Assembly: GCA_009697105.1 (NCBI GenBank)
Contig: SIAQ01000055.1
Span: 1-33,480 of the forward strand
Direction of reading: 5' to 3'
Origin: Gemmataceae bacterium
GTDB lineage: Bacteria; Planctomycetota; Planctomycetia; Gemmatales; Gemmataceae
DNA length: 33,480 nucleotides
The position numbers and the translations under genes are program-made. The notes under the pieces were generated by a model. That model was not told where the DNA came from and ran no database searches. It saw only the letters and a list, made by a program, of their open reading frames with translations. Positions 24,152 to 32,390 of this stretch are shown here, in pieces; within the stretch, counting starts at the first letter, position 1, and each line of letters begins with the position of its first letter.

Positions 24152-25348
24152 CTACTGATTATTACTTATATCGGTGAAAGTCCCATCTTTTACGTTCCAA
24201 CGGCGTAAAACGCCACTCCCCGAGCCGATAAGAAATCGCCCGTCCGGTGTCATCGATACGGACCTCGCGCTATCTTTTGATGTTTTGAATGTCGGATGCG
24301 GTTCGCCATTTTTATCCACGACTCGAACGCCGCCAGGCCCGCGGGGCCATTCGTCGTACCCGCAAATAATGATATAGTCCCCATTTTTCGAGAACGAGAC
24401 TGCAGAAATGCTCCAGTCATCCTCCTTCTTCACAAAGGTCGCGCCTTTTGGCGTGAAGGAATAGGCCCACTCTCTTTTGAAATTCTCAATGTCCCAAAGA
24501 TCCACCATTCCCCCTCGCGCAATGGCCAGGCGTTTTCCGTCAGGTGAAACCGCGATAGCGACAGGATTGTCTTCATTCGGCCGGTACATCTTGAGTGGAA
24601 TCGATTTTGTCAGTACGCCTGTCTCGGCATTCCATATCTTGGCTTGCCACATAATTTCAGCCTTTTCGGGCTTGAAATACGGCGGTATACCATTTCTGTA
24701 GATTGCAATGCAGAATTTCCCGTCCTCAGTAAAAACCAGGGGTGTCCGCACGTTATAGTAGAGTCCGTCGTCAATCAGAGTTTTTATCAGTAAACCAGTC
24801 GTTGCATCCCAGAGTCGAACCGCGAAGTGATTTTTCTCTTCATACAGTCGATTCTTTGACAATGTATGAGGTGGATAGATGACTTCTCGCCGACTGATGC
24901 TGTCCGACAACGCGCGGCGTCCATCAGGTGATAGGGCGATGCTGCGTACCTCGTCCCTCACGTTGAAATCGCGCACTCTTCTACCGAGTTCCAAGTCCCA
25001 GAGTGACAAATGGGGAGGATCACGCTCAGCCGTTTCACGAAAGTGGCGTTCGCCGCTACTTACTAGCGCCAACCGACCGTCGCTTGAAAACGCGAAGTTC
25101 GGCGAGGTAATAAAGCGAGTGGGCGGCCAGTTGACGTTTGGACGACGATCACATTCAACAGTTTGAATCCACTTGCCGGTCGTCAGGTCAAATATTCGGA
25201 TAACACGTTCGTCGTCGGCTGCGATCGCTTTTTTTCCATCGGCAGTTACAGCCACCTTGTAAATCGGGCTTTGGGCATGTGCATTAATCCCTACCAACAA
25301 AAAAAGCTGAAGAACGAATGCGAAAAATTGCACTTTTGGCACTTGCAT
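24152..25348 (-). CDS. Secreted WD40-like beta-propeller protein
   Basis: This protein of 398 residues begins with a signal peptide (VQFFAFVLQLFLLVGINAHAQ). The rest consists of WD40-like blades with the VAVTADGKKAIAADDERVIRIFDLTTGKWI pattern, then SLWDLELGRR, SIALSPDGRRALS, VRLWDATTGLLI, IAVSPDGKRLAIARGGMVDLWDIE and VSMTPDGRFLIGSGSGVLRRWNV. About six or seven blades would form one propeller, a protein-binding platform. Met26 of the longest frame is taken as start because the signal peptide begins there. The segment appears less GC-rich than its neighbours by eye. The cadherin-like gene follows 20 bases downstream, so the two may be co-transcribed. Confidence 0.82.
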   Translation of the reverse strand: MQVPKVQFFAFVLQLFLLVGINAHAQSPIYKVAVTADGKKAIAADDERVIRIFDLTTGKWIQTVECDRRPNVNWPPTRFITSPNFAFSSDGRLALVSSGERHFRETAERDPPHLSLWDLELGRRVRDFNVRDEVRSIALSPDGRRALSDSISRREVIYPPHTLSKNRLYEEKNHFAVRLWDATTGLLIKTLIDDGLYYNVRTPLVFTEDGKFCIAIYRNGIPPYFKPEKAEIMWQAKIWNAETGVLTKSIPLKMYRPNEDNPVAIAVSPDGKRLAIARGGMVDLWDIENFKREWAYSFTPKGATFVKKEDDWSISAVSFSKNGDYIIICGYDEWPRGPGGVRVVDKNGEPHPTFKTSKDSARSVSMTPDGRFLIGSGSGVLRRWNVKDGTFTDISNNQ

Positions 25349-25406
25349 CTGCGAAAATCCTTTCAAAAGCGACTTGGAATCAGGCCAGGGTATCGCCAAG
25401 GTTTCC

Positions 25407-25511
25407 TTATGGCTTCGTTTCACCCGCCGAATTCCGCGAGGTCATGCTCAACCACGCCAAAATGGCGGCGAGCGTGACGATTACGATGATGCTTGTGATG
25501 ATTGGACGCAT
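25407..25511 (-). CDS. Possible 34-residue single-span membrane peptide
   Basis: The frame encodes MRPIITSIIVIVTLAAILAW followed by a short polar tail, giving one strong membrane helix near residues 3-21. GAGG lies about ten bases upstream of the ATG. It is on the same strand as and 58 bases upstream of the WD40-like gene. Such short frames are easily fortuitous; the hydrophobic pattern and ribosome site make it worth keeping. Confidence 0.4.
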   Translation of the reverse strand: MRPIITSIIVIVTLAAILAWLSMTSRNSAGETKP

Positions 25512-25700
25512 GATGGGTTGCCTCTATTTTTTCAATATGCAAAAAAAAAAAGTCCCTTTGCAAGGCCAGTTTCGCCATTATTTTCGGATTTGTCGGAATA
25601 ATCGGTTCACGGGTAATGATAGAAACAATTACCCGAACGTGAGATTTGGACGTGTTGATTGCCCCGATGTCGGCGTGGGCGTGGCACCGGGTATAGTGTT

Positions 25701-25728
25701 CGCGCGATGCCAAGGCCAGCATCGCGCG
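25701..25728. repeat. Perfect hairpin downstream of dxs
   Basis: CGCGCGATGC (25701-25710) pairs perfectly with GCATCGCGCG (25719-25728), loop CAAGGCCA, followed by GGCGCTAAACG, the family I core. There is no T run on the minus strand, so it is not a standard terminator for dxs. The rest of the gap 25512-25783 holds an A10 run and nothing else recognisable. Confidence 0.65.
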
Positions 25729-25783
25729 GGCGCTAAACGAAAAGGCAACCACTCTCGGCGGCGGCTACTCACGCATCACGCAT

Positions 25784-27706
25784 TCAGTTCGCAAACGCTT
25801 TGCGACTGAAGGTGATGGCTTTTCTCTCGAGCGCCTGGCGGACACTGGTGCAGATGCCGTTGACATCGAGGCCGAGGTCGGTGAGGAGTTCGCCGCGTTC
25901 GGCGTGCTCGATGAAGCGGTCGGGGATGCCGAGGCGGAGGACGTGTTTGGCATCGACGCCGGCGGTGTTGGCGGCTTCCAGAACCGCGCTGCCGAACCCG
26001 CCTTCGAGCGTGCCTTCTTCGACGGTGACGACGACGGTCGCTTCCTCGATCGCTCGCAGCATCGTCACCGTATCGAGCGGCTTGGCGAAGCGAGCGTTGA
26101 CGACGCCGACTTCCAGGCCTTCGTTGCGCAGGATTTCCGCGGCTTTCATGCAATTCGAGAACAGCGTGCCGAACGCCACGAGGATGACATCCGTGCCCCA
26201 ATCGATGATCTCGGCTTGGCCCAGTTCGACCGGGGCGACGCCGCGTTCGACCCGTTCAAGGCTTGCCTTGGGATAGCGCATCGAGGTCGGGTTTCCCGTG
26301 TGAGCGACGGCGAAGCGCAGCATCGGGGCGGCGTCGAGTTCATCGCCCGGGGCCATGACGACCATGTTCGGGAATAGCCGCATGTACGGAATGTCGAAAC
26401 AGCCGTGATGCGTCGGACCGTCGGGGCCGGTCAAGCCAGAGCGGTCGAGCGTGAAGACGACGGGCAGATTTTGCAGGGCGACTTCCTGGAAGATTTGATC
26501 GAACGAACGCTGCAAGAACGTCGAATAAATATCGCAGATCGGTCTGCCGCCGGTTTTGGCGATGCCAGCGGCGAAAGCCACGGCGTGCGATTCGCAGATG
26601 CCGACGTCGAAGAATCGGCTCGGGAAGTCGGCCCGCACTTTTTCGAGTTTGTTCCCTTGGCACATCGCGGCGGTAATGACGGACACACGCGGGTCTTCGT
26701 TCATGAGTTCGTGGATCGTACCGCTAATGAGATCGGTGTACGCCTTCGCGCCGCCCTTTTTGAGCGAGACGATGGTGCGGTCCGGCCCGATCTTTTCAAA
26801 CACGGGTGGCGTGTGGTAGGTCACCGGGTCGTCGCACGCCTGCGGGACGCCTTGGCCTTTGACGGTGAGCACATGCAGCAGCACGGGGCCGGGGTAGTCC
26901 TTGGCGTGATTGATCCAATGGCGGAGCGTTGGCAGGTCGTGGCCGTCGATCGGGCCGACGTAGTGGAAGCCGAGTTCCTCGAACAGCATGCCGCCGGTGA
27001 GCAGGGCTTTAGCGGCGTCGCGGAACTGGTCGAACGCATGCGTCGCCAGGGTACCGAGCACGGGAACCTGCTTGAGAATGTTGCGAAACCGCTTCTTCGA
27101 GTCCTGGTAAAAGTTCGTGAGCCGAGCACGATCGAGATAGCTGGCCAAAGCGCCGACGCGCGGGCAGATCGACATCTGATTGTCGTTGAGCACGACGAGC
27201 AGCTTGCGTTTCAGATGGCCGGCGTTGTTCAACGCTTCAAAGACGATTCCCGAAGGCAGCGCCCCATCGCCGATGACGGCGACGCTGTAGCGATCAGGTC
27301 GGCCCATCATCTCGTCGCCGAGCTTGAGGCCAAGGGCGGTCGAGACGGAGCAGCCGGCGTGGCCCGTCATGAACAAGTCGTATGGGCTTTCGTGCGGATT
27401 CGGGTAGCCCATCAGGCCGCCTTTGGTGCGGATGGTGCCGAACTCTTTGAAGCGTCCCGTGATGAGTTTCTGCGGATATATCTGATGGCCGGTATCCCAA
27501 ATGATGCGGTCCTTGGTGAAGTCAAAACTGAGGTGCAACGCCAGGCACAATTCGACGACGCCGAGGTTGCTCGCAAAATGCGCTGGCCGAATGCTGAGTA
27601 CGCGGACGAGCTCGTCGCGCATCTCCTGGGCCAACTGAGTCATTTCGACATCCGTGAATTTGTGCAAATCAGCCGGCGACTGAATTTGCGGCAAGAGGTG
27701 GCTCAT
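25784..27706 (-). CDS. dxs: 1-deoxy-D-xylulose-5-phosphate synthase
   Basis: This thiamin-diphosphate enzyme of 640 residues joins pyruvate and glyceraldehyde-3-phosphate, the first step of the MEP isoprenoid pathway. The N-terminal domain has IIWDTGHQIYPQKLITGR near residue 70 and the TPP motif GDGALPSGIVFEALNNAG near 146. The transketolase-like middle domain has CESHAVAFAAGIA and TLDRSGLTGPDGPTHHG, and the C-terminal domain ends with VTVEEGTLEGGFGSAV. Compared with common Dxs, WDVGHQAYPHK and GDGAMTGG are slightly altered but the key residues remain. ATG 27706 (Met11 of the longest frame) has AAAGGA upstream. It is the last gene of an xseA-xseB-ispA-dxs cluster. Confidence 0.93.
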   Translation of the reverse strand: MSHLLPQIQSPADLHKFTDVEMTQLAQEMRDELVRVLSIRPAHFASNLGVVELCLALHLSFDFTKDRIIWDTGHQIYPQKLITGRFKEFGTIRTKGGLMGYPNPHESPYDLFMTGHAGCSVSTALGLKLGDEMMGRPDRYSVAVIGDGALPSGIVFEALNNAGHLKRKLLVVLNDNQMSICPRVGALASYLDRARLTNFYQDSKKRFRNILKQVPVLGTLATHAFDQFRDAAKALLTGGMLFEELGFHYVGPIDGHDLPTLRHWINHAKDYPGPVLLHVLTVKGQGVPQACDDPVTYHTPPVFEKIGPDRTIVSLKKGGAKAYTDLISGTIHELMNEDPRVSVITAAMCQGNKLEKVRADFPSRFFDVGICESHAVAFAAGIAKTGGRPICDIYSTFLQRSFDQIFQEVALQNLPVVFTLDRSGLTGPDGPTHHGCFDIPYMRLFPNMVVMAPGDELDAAPMLRFAVAHTGNPTSMRYPKASLERVERGVAPVELGQAEIIDWGTDVILVAFGTLFSNCMKAAEILRNEGLEVGVVNARFAKPLDTVTMLRAIEEATVVVTVEEGTLEGGFGSAVLEAANTAGVDAKHVLRLGIPDRFIEHAERGELLTDLGLDVNGICTSVRQALERKAITFSRKAFAN

Positions 27707-27860
27707 GGCGGCATTCCTTTTAGTGTAGGCTCGCAAATGTTAGACCGGTGCGTTGGGATCACGAAGGAACCACAGTCTACATATATATCCGTTCTTTTTT
27801 ACCAAAAGTAACCAAGGAAAGATAGAACAGTTGGTCGCAGAGTGCGAATATTATCGAATG

Positions 27861-27944
27861 CAAGCCCAGGGGTGAGGCAATCCAAACCTCTGGGATCATT
27901 CAAACGCGATCCCAAGGGTTCGGAGGACCTCACCCTTGGGCTTG
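27861..27944. repeat. Palindrome, family III, between ispA and dxs
   Basis: Arms 27861-27896 and 27909-27944 pair well and share the CAAGCCCAGGGGTGAGG arm with 20391-20473. A short T run follows on the plus strand only. It sits inside an apparent operon, in the 247-base gap before dxs. Confidence 0.9.
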
Positions 27945-27953
27945 CTTTTTCCC

Positions 27954-28904
27954 TTACCGATCGCGCTGCAGCACGTATTCCATCAGTTGTACCAGAGGCT
28001 CGGCGGCGGCGCCGATCGGTCGCACGGCGTTGATTGCTTGGCGGCTCAGCGATTCGGCACGTTGTCGGCTTTCGGGCACGCCGAGCAATCCGGGGTAGGT
28101 GAGCTTGCCGAGCGCGGCGTCCTTACCGACGCGCTTGCCGGTGTTGGCAGTATCACCTTCGACGTCGATGAGGTCGTCGGTGATCTGGAAGACCAGGCCG
28201 AAGTTGCGAGCGTAGAGATCGAGAGTTTGCAACAGATCCGCATCGGGGCCGCCGGGACGTTCGCCTTGCGCGGACCAAACGCCGAGCTTCAAGCACGCAC
28301 GGAACAAGGCCCCGGTTTTGTGCTGATGGATATGCTCAAGCGCGTCCAGCGACTGCGGTTGCTTGGTGCGCGGAAACAGCGGATCCTTGGCGGCGCGAGC
28401 ACCGACGTGGGCACGCTCCCACGCCAAATCCTCGACCTGCCCGCCGACCATGCCGGCGGCGCCGGAACCACGCGCCAGTTCGAGGCAGCATTTCGCCGCG
28501 GATTCGGCGGGCAGACGCTCTGCGAGCAGCTGAAACGCCAGCGTTTGTAGCGCATCGCCGGCGAGGATTGCGAGAGCCTCGCCGAATTTCTTGTGGCAGG
28601 TCGGCATGCCGCGGCGAAGGTCGTCGTCGTCCATCGCGGGCAGGTCGTCGTGGATTAGCGAGTAGGTGTGAATCATCTCAACGGCACACGCCGCGGGCAA
28701 CGCCTGAGCATCCGAGCCGCCAGCGGCTTGCAATGCCATGAAGACAAGGGCCGGGCGCAACCGTTTGCCCGGCGCGAGGAGGCTGTAGCGCATCGCGTCG
28801 AGCAAAATCGACGGTGCATGCGTCTCCTGCGCGATGATGGCGTTCAACTCGCGATCAACGAGGGTTTGCTTCTCAGTGAGGTAGGATTTCAGGTGGAAGG
28901 ACAA
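27954..28904 (-). CDS. ispA: Polyprenyl diphosphate synthase (farnesyl/geranylgeranyl type)
   Basis: This 316-residue enzyme condenses isopentenyl diphosphate with allylic diphosphates to C15 or C20 products. The first Asp-rich motif is HDDLPAMDDDDLRRG (85-99), the second is ITDDLIDVEGD (241-251), with GKRLRPAL at 47-54 and HQHKTGALF at 194-201. An extra segment near 166-185 (RAHVGARAAKDPLFPRTK) is longer than in E. coli IspA. The start is a TTG at 28904; no ATG exists upstream of the conserved region and the ribosome site is poor. It sits in the order xseA-xseB-ispA-dxs seen in many bacteria, with palindromes in the gaps on both sides. Confidence 0.9.
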   Translation of the reverse strand: MSFHLKSYLTEKQTLVDRELNAIIAQETHAPSILLDAMRYSLLAPGKRLRPALVFMALQAAGGSDAQALPAACAVEMIHTYSLIHDDLPAMDDDDLRRGMPTCHKKFGEALAILAGDALQTLAFQLLAERLPAESAAKCCLELARGSGAAGMVGGQVEDLAWERAHVGARAAKDPLFPRTKQPQSLDALEHIHQHKTGALFRACLKLGVWSAQGERPGGPDADLLQTLDLYARNFGLVFQITDDLIDVEGDTANTGKRVGKDAALGKLTYPGLLGVPESRQRAESLSRQAINAVRPIGAAAEPLVQLMEYVLQRDR

Positions 28905-28917
28905 GAAGGTGGTCCCA

Positions 28918-29001
28918 AGCCCCAGGATGAGCGCAGCGATTCCTGGGGGTATTGCTTGCGAGCGCTACTACCCCAGGAATCGCTGCGCTCATCCTGGGGC
29001 T
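28918..29001. repeat. Palindrome, family III variant, between xseB and ispA
   Basis: Arms 28918-28951 and 28969-29001 match almost perfectly with one extra base. Each arm starts CCCCAGGAT and ends ATTCCTGGGG, the same nested design as 20391-20473, with a new middle (GAGCGCAGCG). The loop contains GCGAGCGC. Confidence 0.93.
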
Positions 29002-29009
29002 GGCCGGCC

Positions 29010-29261
29010 TTATCCATTCGCCTTCACTGCCGAGGTATGCTCGAACGGTCTCAGCAACGGGTTGCCCGCTTCGTCTTTGCCGGTCACTTCGAGGATGCGC
29101 AACTCAGCCTTGCGCAGCTGATCGTAGCAGCGGCGAATGAGGCCGACGCCTTGCTCGTAGCGAGCGAGGGCCTGGTCCAGGCCCGTCTCGCCGGCTTCGA
29201 GATCGAGCACGATGCGCTCGAGTTCGACGAGCGAATCTTCAAAGGTTTTCGGTTCGGCCAA
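29010..29261 (-). CDS. xseB: Exodeoxyribonuclease VII small subunit
   Basis: This 83-residue protein matches XseB, the small subunit of exonuclease VII, which degrades single-stranded DNA together with XseA. The signature TFEDSLVELERIVLDLEAGETGLDQALARYEQGVGLIRRC covers residues 6-45 and forms the helical hairpin. The start is TTG at 29261, fixed by AAGGAA eight bases upstream. It follows xseA on the same strand, with a palindrome in the gap. Confidence 0.92.
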   Translation of the reverse strand: MAEPKTFEDSLVELERIVLDLEAGETGLDQALARYEQGVGLIRRCYDQLRKAELRILEVTGKDEAGNPLLRPFEHTSAVKANG

Positions 29262-29280
29262 GTGCGATATTCCTTTTGCA

Positions 29281-29347
29281 TTTGCCGCTTGCGGCTTAGC
29301 GTTCGCGTCATGTCAACTCATGTGAGCGCTAAGCCGCAAGCGGTAAA
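29281..29347. repeat. Palindrome, family I, between xseA and xseB
   Basis: Arms 29281-29304 and 29324-29347 match at 22 of 24 (TTTGCCGCTTGCGGCTTAGC start). It abuts the stop codon of xseA exactly (29348). Its arms are almost those of 16941-17002, with a different loop. Confidence 0.93.
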
Positions 29348-30562
29348 TTAAGTCTTTCGGATTTCCGCCTCCACCGCGCCATCCGTCAACACGATCTCGA
29401 CGCCGTCGCCCGGCTTGAGGTCGGCGACGGTGCGGATGATTTTCTTGTCCGGCAGCGTTCGTGTCAGGCTATAGCCGCGGGCGAGGACATTCAAGGGGCT
29501 GAGCGATTCAAGTCGGCCCGCGACGGCAGCGAGGCGTTCACGCAACCGAGAAACGCGAATCTTCCACGCGCGAGCCAGGCGGGCGTCCCATTCATCCAGT
29601 CGGCTTTCGTGCTGGCGGATTTTCTCCAGCGGAAAGCGAAAAACGCGGCGCTTCGTGAGTTGGCCGAAACGCTGCTGCAACGCCTGATACTTGCCCAACA
29701 AAAGATCGTGCAAACGTTGCCCGCGCAGATGCAGCATATCGAGCAGTTCGATGCGGTCCGGCGTCGCGAGTTCAGCAGCTTCGCTTGGCGTGGCGGCGCG
29801 GCGGTCGGCGACGAGATCGGCGATGGTGACATCGATCTCATGCCCAACGGCCGACACGACGGGAATGGTGGACGCGAAAATCGCCTGAGCGATGATCTCT
29901 TCGTTGAAGGCCGCCAAATCCTCATTGCTGCCTCCGCCGCGACCGAGGATAATGACATCGATGCCCGCGAACTCATTAAGCCGACGCAGCGCAACTGCAA
30001 TCTCTTCGCTCGCTCCCTCGCCTTGCACGCGCACGCTGATGACCCAGACTTCGGCGCGAGGCCAACGGCGACCGAGAATTTCGAGCATATCGCGTATCGC
30101 CGCCCCCGTCGGACTCGCCACGAGCGCGATACGTCGTGGAAACGTCGGCAGCGGCTTCTTGCGTTCCTTGGCGAAGTAGCCGAGCTTTAGCAGCTTTTCC
30201 TTGAGCTTCCGTAACGCCTGGTCTTGGAGCCCCTCGCCGGCTTGAAAGAGTTGCTCGATGGTAAACTGATACTTGCCCTGGGGCGGATAGACAGTCAGCC
30301 GACCGCGGACGATTACTTCCATGCCCGATTTGAGTGCGAAGCGATAGCGCTGCCCTGTCGTCTTCCACATGACAGCGGGCAACACCGCTCCGGTGTCTTT
30401 GAGCGTGAGATACGTATGCCCCGAACTGGCGACGGTGAGCGTGCCAATTTCGCCGACGAGCCAAACCGATTCAAACGCCGACTCGAGCAGCAACTTGACT
30501 TGACCGGTCAGATCACTGATGGTGCTGGGTTTGACGTTCGACGGTAATGCGGGGAGATTCAC
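29348..30562 (-). CDS. xseA: Exodeoxyribonuclease VII large subunit
   Basis: This 404-residue catalytic subunit of exonuclease VII has the N-terminal OB fold (residues 12-110; VWLVGEIGTLTVASSGHTYLTLKD), the catalytic domain with FPRRIALVASPTGAAIRDMLEILGRR near 141, VIILGRGGGSNEDLAAFNEE near 203, VVSAVGHEIDVTIADLVADRRAATPSEAAEL near 234, and a C-terminal helical region ending LARGYSLTRT..IIRTVADLKPGDGVEI. It is slightly shorter than E. coli XseA. Start is GTG at 30562. It leads the xseA-xseB-ispA-dxs cluster. Confidence 0.93.
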   Translation of the reverse strand: MNLPALPSNVKPSTISDLTGQVKLLLESAFESVWLVGEIGTLTVASSGHTYLTLKDTGAVLPAVMWKTTGQRYRFALKSGMEVIVRGRLTVYPPQGKYQFTIEQLFQAGEGLQDQALRKLKEKLLKLGYFAKERKKPLPTFPRRIALVASPTGAAIRDMLEILGRRWPRAEVWVISVRVQGEGASEEIAVALRRLNEFAGIDVIILGRGGGSNEDLAAFNEEIIAQAIFASTIPVVSAVGHEIDVTIADLVADRRAATPSEAAELATPDRIELLDMLHLRGQRLHDLLLGKYQALQQRFGQLTKRRVFRFPLEKIRQHESRLDEWDARLARAWKIRVSRLRERLAAVAGRLESLSPLNVLARGYSLTRTLPDKKIIRTVADLKPGDGVEIVLTDGAVEAEIRKT

Positions 30563-31021
30563 GCGGTACTCGTTTCTGCCACCTGAGACCTGATGTTGAT
30601 TCCTTCACCGGCTGAGCTTGATGCTTTTCCGACCTGCGATCGCCTGGGCGCCGCCGATTTATTGCCGTGCACAATCTGTTGACCGCGCCCGGGCAAACAT
30701 ACATCGAAATCGTACTAACTCGTCCAGAAAGACAACATTTCCCACCCTGCGAAGTATATGAATTCACTGCTGAGACACATCGCGGCTGAGCCTATGAGAG
30801 GCCAGTAGATTCGAGAGGTAGCGCGGCAGTTCATACCTCGCGCAGTCAGAAATGGTACTTTGTCCGAATACGGTGGGTGACAAGGAGCGATTCGCGGGCA
30901 CTCACATTCGGATGTGCCAATCGGCGCTGCGCGAGAATACTTCACTGCCAGCTTCATCTGCTCCATCATCCCACACATCGCGGATATCGCCTCGTCGGCG
31001 TTGATTCCATGGAAACGAACG
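30563..31021. other. Gene-free stretch upstream of xseA
   Basis: No convincing gene was found. It holds the decayed dispersed element at 30592-30758 and, on the minus strand, should include the promoter of xseA. I could not single out promoter boxes. A frame on the minus strand at 30715-31086 reads through the terminator hairpin and is not believed. Confidence 0.5.
30592..30758. repeat. Dispersed element, decayed copy B
   Basis: It shares with copy A (6964-7135) the left flank (CCTTCACCGGCTGAG, GCTTTTCCGA), the left palindrome arm in altered form and the right flank (ACATTTCCCACC, GCGAAGTA). The right palindrome arm is lost. Confidence 0.6.
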
Positions 31022-31064
31022 AAAAAAAAACCGACTTCGCGAGTGTGGGTACTCGCGAAGCCGG
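31022..31064 (-). terminator. Strong intrinsic terminator for the Cys-rich gene
   Basis: On the minus strand a 14-base stem (CCGGCTTCGCGAGT with ACTCGCGAAGTCGG, one G-U pair, 6-base loop) is followed directly by nine T. It lies about 100 bases after the stop of the gene at 31168-31845. This is the clearest standard terminator in the window. Confidence 0.93.
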
Positions 31065-31167
31065 TAAGTTTGCCGACGTCTAGCATCGGGACAACGTCAC
31101 CGAAGCCTACCTCAAGACCAAAGCCAGGAGGGGAACGACGTCGGCATGAGCGGGTTGATAATTCCCA

Positions 31168-31845
31168 TTAAAACGGGTCGCGGTTCGTGCCTTCGATGCG
31201 CGGGGCCGGAACCGGTGTGATCTCGACGGCCGGGCTGTTCGGCACGACGGGGATAATACTCGGCGCGATCGGCACCGGGATCGTTTCGATGCGGACTTCT
31301 TGGGGCTTCGCCGTTTTGGGTACAACGGGCGTCGTGGGCGTCGTGGCGGGCATCTTCTTGCCCGGGTTCTGGATAGGCTCGCCAGCTTTCTTCGGTGCCG
31401 CAGGCGAGCTGATACCACCTTCGCAGCAATTGTCACGGCGCTGGAAAATGGCGCGCAGCTTGCCGAGAATATTCAGGCCGCCATTTGCGCACGGATCATT
31501 GCAGGTCGGAGCGCAGGTCTGGGGACGGTGGGTGGGCTGCCAATTGATCAAGCGGCTGCGACCGCAATCGTCGCAACTTTTCTTGAAAAACGAAACATGG
31601 GCATGCGACGGTTGGCACGTCGCCGGCTGGCAGGTATCGCAGGCGTCGCGATTGAACAGACCCTTCAGTTTGTTTCGCAGCCGTTGGCCGAAGCCTTCAC
31701 AGCCGCACGGATCGGAATTACCACAATTCGGCCCGCTAGCAGCTGCGACGGCAGGCGTCGGGCCGGGTGCTGGTGGGGTAGCCTTTTTCTCCGCCGCTTG
31801 GCCGACCAACATCGCTGATGTCATCAACAGGAACACAGCATTCAC
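31168..31845 (-). CDS. Secreted Cys/Pro-rich protein of unknown function
   Basis: This 225-residue protein starts at a GTG (31845) with a perfect GGAGG six bases upstream. A signal peptide (AVFLLMTSAMLVGQAA) leads to a Pro/Ala linker, then a cysteine-rich middle with CGNSDPCGCEG, RDACDTCQPATCQP, KKSCDDCGRSR and CAPTCNDPCANGG. An arginine-rich segment (KLRAIFQRRDNCCEGG) follows, and the final 85 residues are rich in Pro, Thr and Val (VPIAPSIIPVVPNSPAV). The two FxxR/K blocks KLKGLFNRDAC and KLRAIFQRRDNC look like an internal duplication. It is probably an envelope protein held by disulfides or binding metal; no catalytic motif is seen. Confidence 0.75.
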   Translation of the reverse strand: MNAVFLLMTSAMLVGQAAEKKATPPAPGPTPAVAAASGPNCGNSDPCGCEGFGQRLRNKLKGLFNRDACDTCQPATCQPSHAHVSFFKKSCDDCGRSRLINWQPTHRPQTCAPTCNDPCANGGLNILGKLRAIFQRRDNCCEGGISSPAAPKKAGEPIQNPGKKMPATTPTTPVVPKTAKPQEVRIETIPVPIAPSIIPVVPNSPAVEITPVPAPRIEGTNRDPF

Positions 31846-32274
31846 TAGGAATCCTCCAAATAACGGAAATAGTTCCGGCCCAGGTTTGGCATCCTTGGTT
31901 GTGTGAGGGAACGCCCCCCGCTCCTGTTGCCTAACTGCCTGCGCCTCGGTCTCCATTCACTTCGTTCAAAACCCCGTACCGATGGGTTCCCCGGTCTCAT
32001 CCAACGGTGAGTGGTTTCTCGCTCCTACCCAACTCGTTCGGTTTTATCTTCCACCATCCTTCACAGCTTTTCACCGATTCCAGGCTTACCCCGGTTTAGT
32101 CTTTTCCGGTTCGGCGCATTCGCTCAGTCGATCCGATTGGGAGGCATGCAAAGCCTGGGAAGGCAGGGGCGGTGCTGGCTTGTGTAATCCCTACTATTTC
32201 CGGTATTGACTGAATTCTTCGAACTATTGACGACGTTGCCGTTTTTTCTGATTCCATATCGCATGCAGTAGGGA
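31846..32274. other. Gene-free upstream region
   Basis: Between the two divergent genes, this part has no palindrome and no believable gene. It probably holds the promoter of the Cys-rich gene, which I could not locate with confidence. Confidence 0.4.
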
Positions 32275-32390
32275 TGACGCGCCCATCAAAAGTCGATTTT
32301 CCGTCGGAGGCTGAAGCGTAAGCGAGCCATTCAGGCCGCCTCGCTTACGCTTCAGCCTCGGAAATCGACTTTTCAGGAGGGGGGGCGTCA
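32275..32390. repeat. Long palindrome (about 52-base arms) with family VII core
   Basis: Arms 32275-32326 and 32340-32390 pair with small gaps; the inner part GAGGCTGAAGCGTAAGCGAG is the family VII core. GATGACGCGCCC(A/C)TCAAA occurs at 32273 and again at 32393, exactly 120 bases apart, so the start of another copy follows directly. Confidence 0.88.

Noticed and set aside
26405..27811. Long open frame on the plus strand opposite dxs
   Set aside because: It mirrors the GC-rich dxs gene; no recognisable domain, and dxs on the other strand is certain.
27861..27960. Plus-strand intrinsic terminator at the family III palindrome with CTTTTT
   Set aside because: No plus-strand gene ends there; the palindrome belongs to a dispersed family and the T run is short.
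30715..31086. Minus-strand frame of 123 codons upstream of xseA
   Set aside because: It runs through an intrinsic terminator hairpin and a decayed repeat, and shows no domain.
31982..32209. Plus-strand frame of 75 codons
   Set aside because: No ribosome site, no recognisable pattern, in the likely promoter region of the divergent gene.
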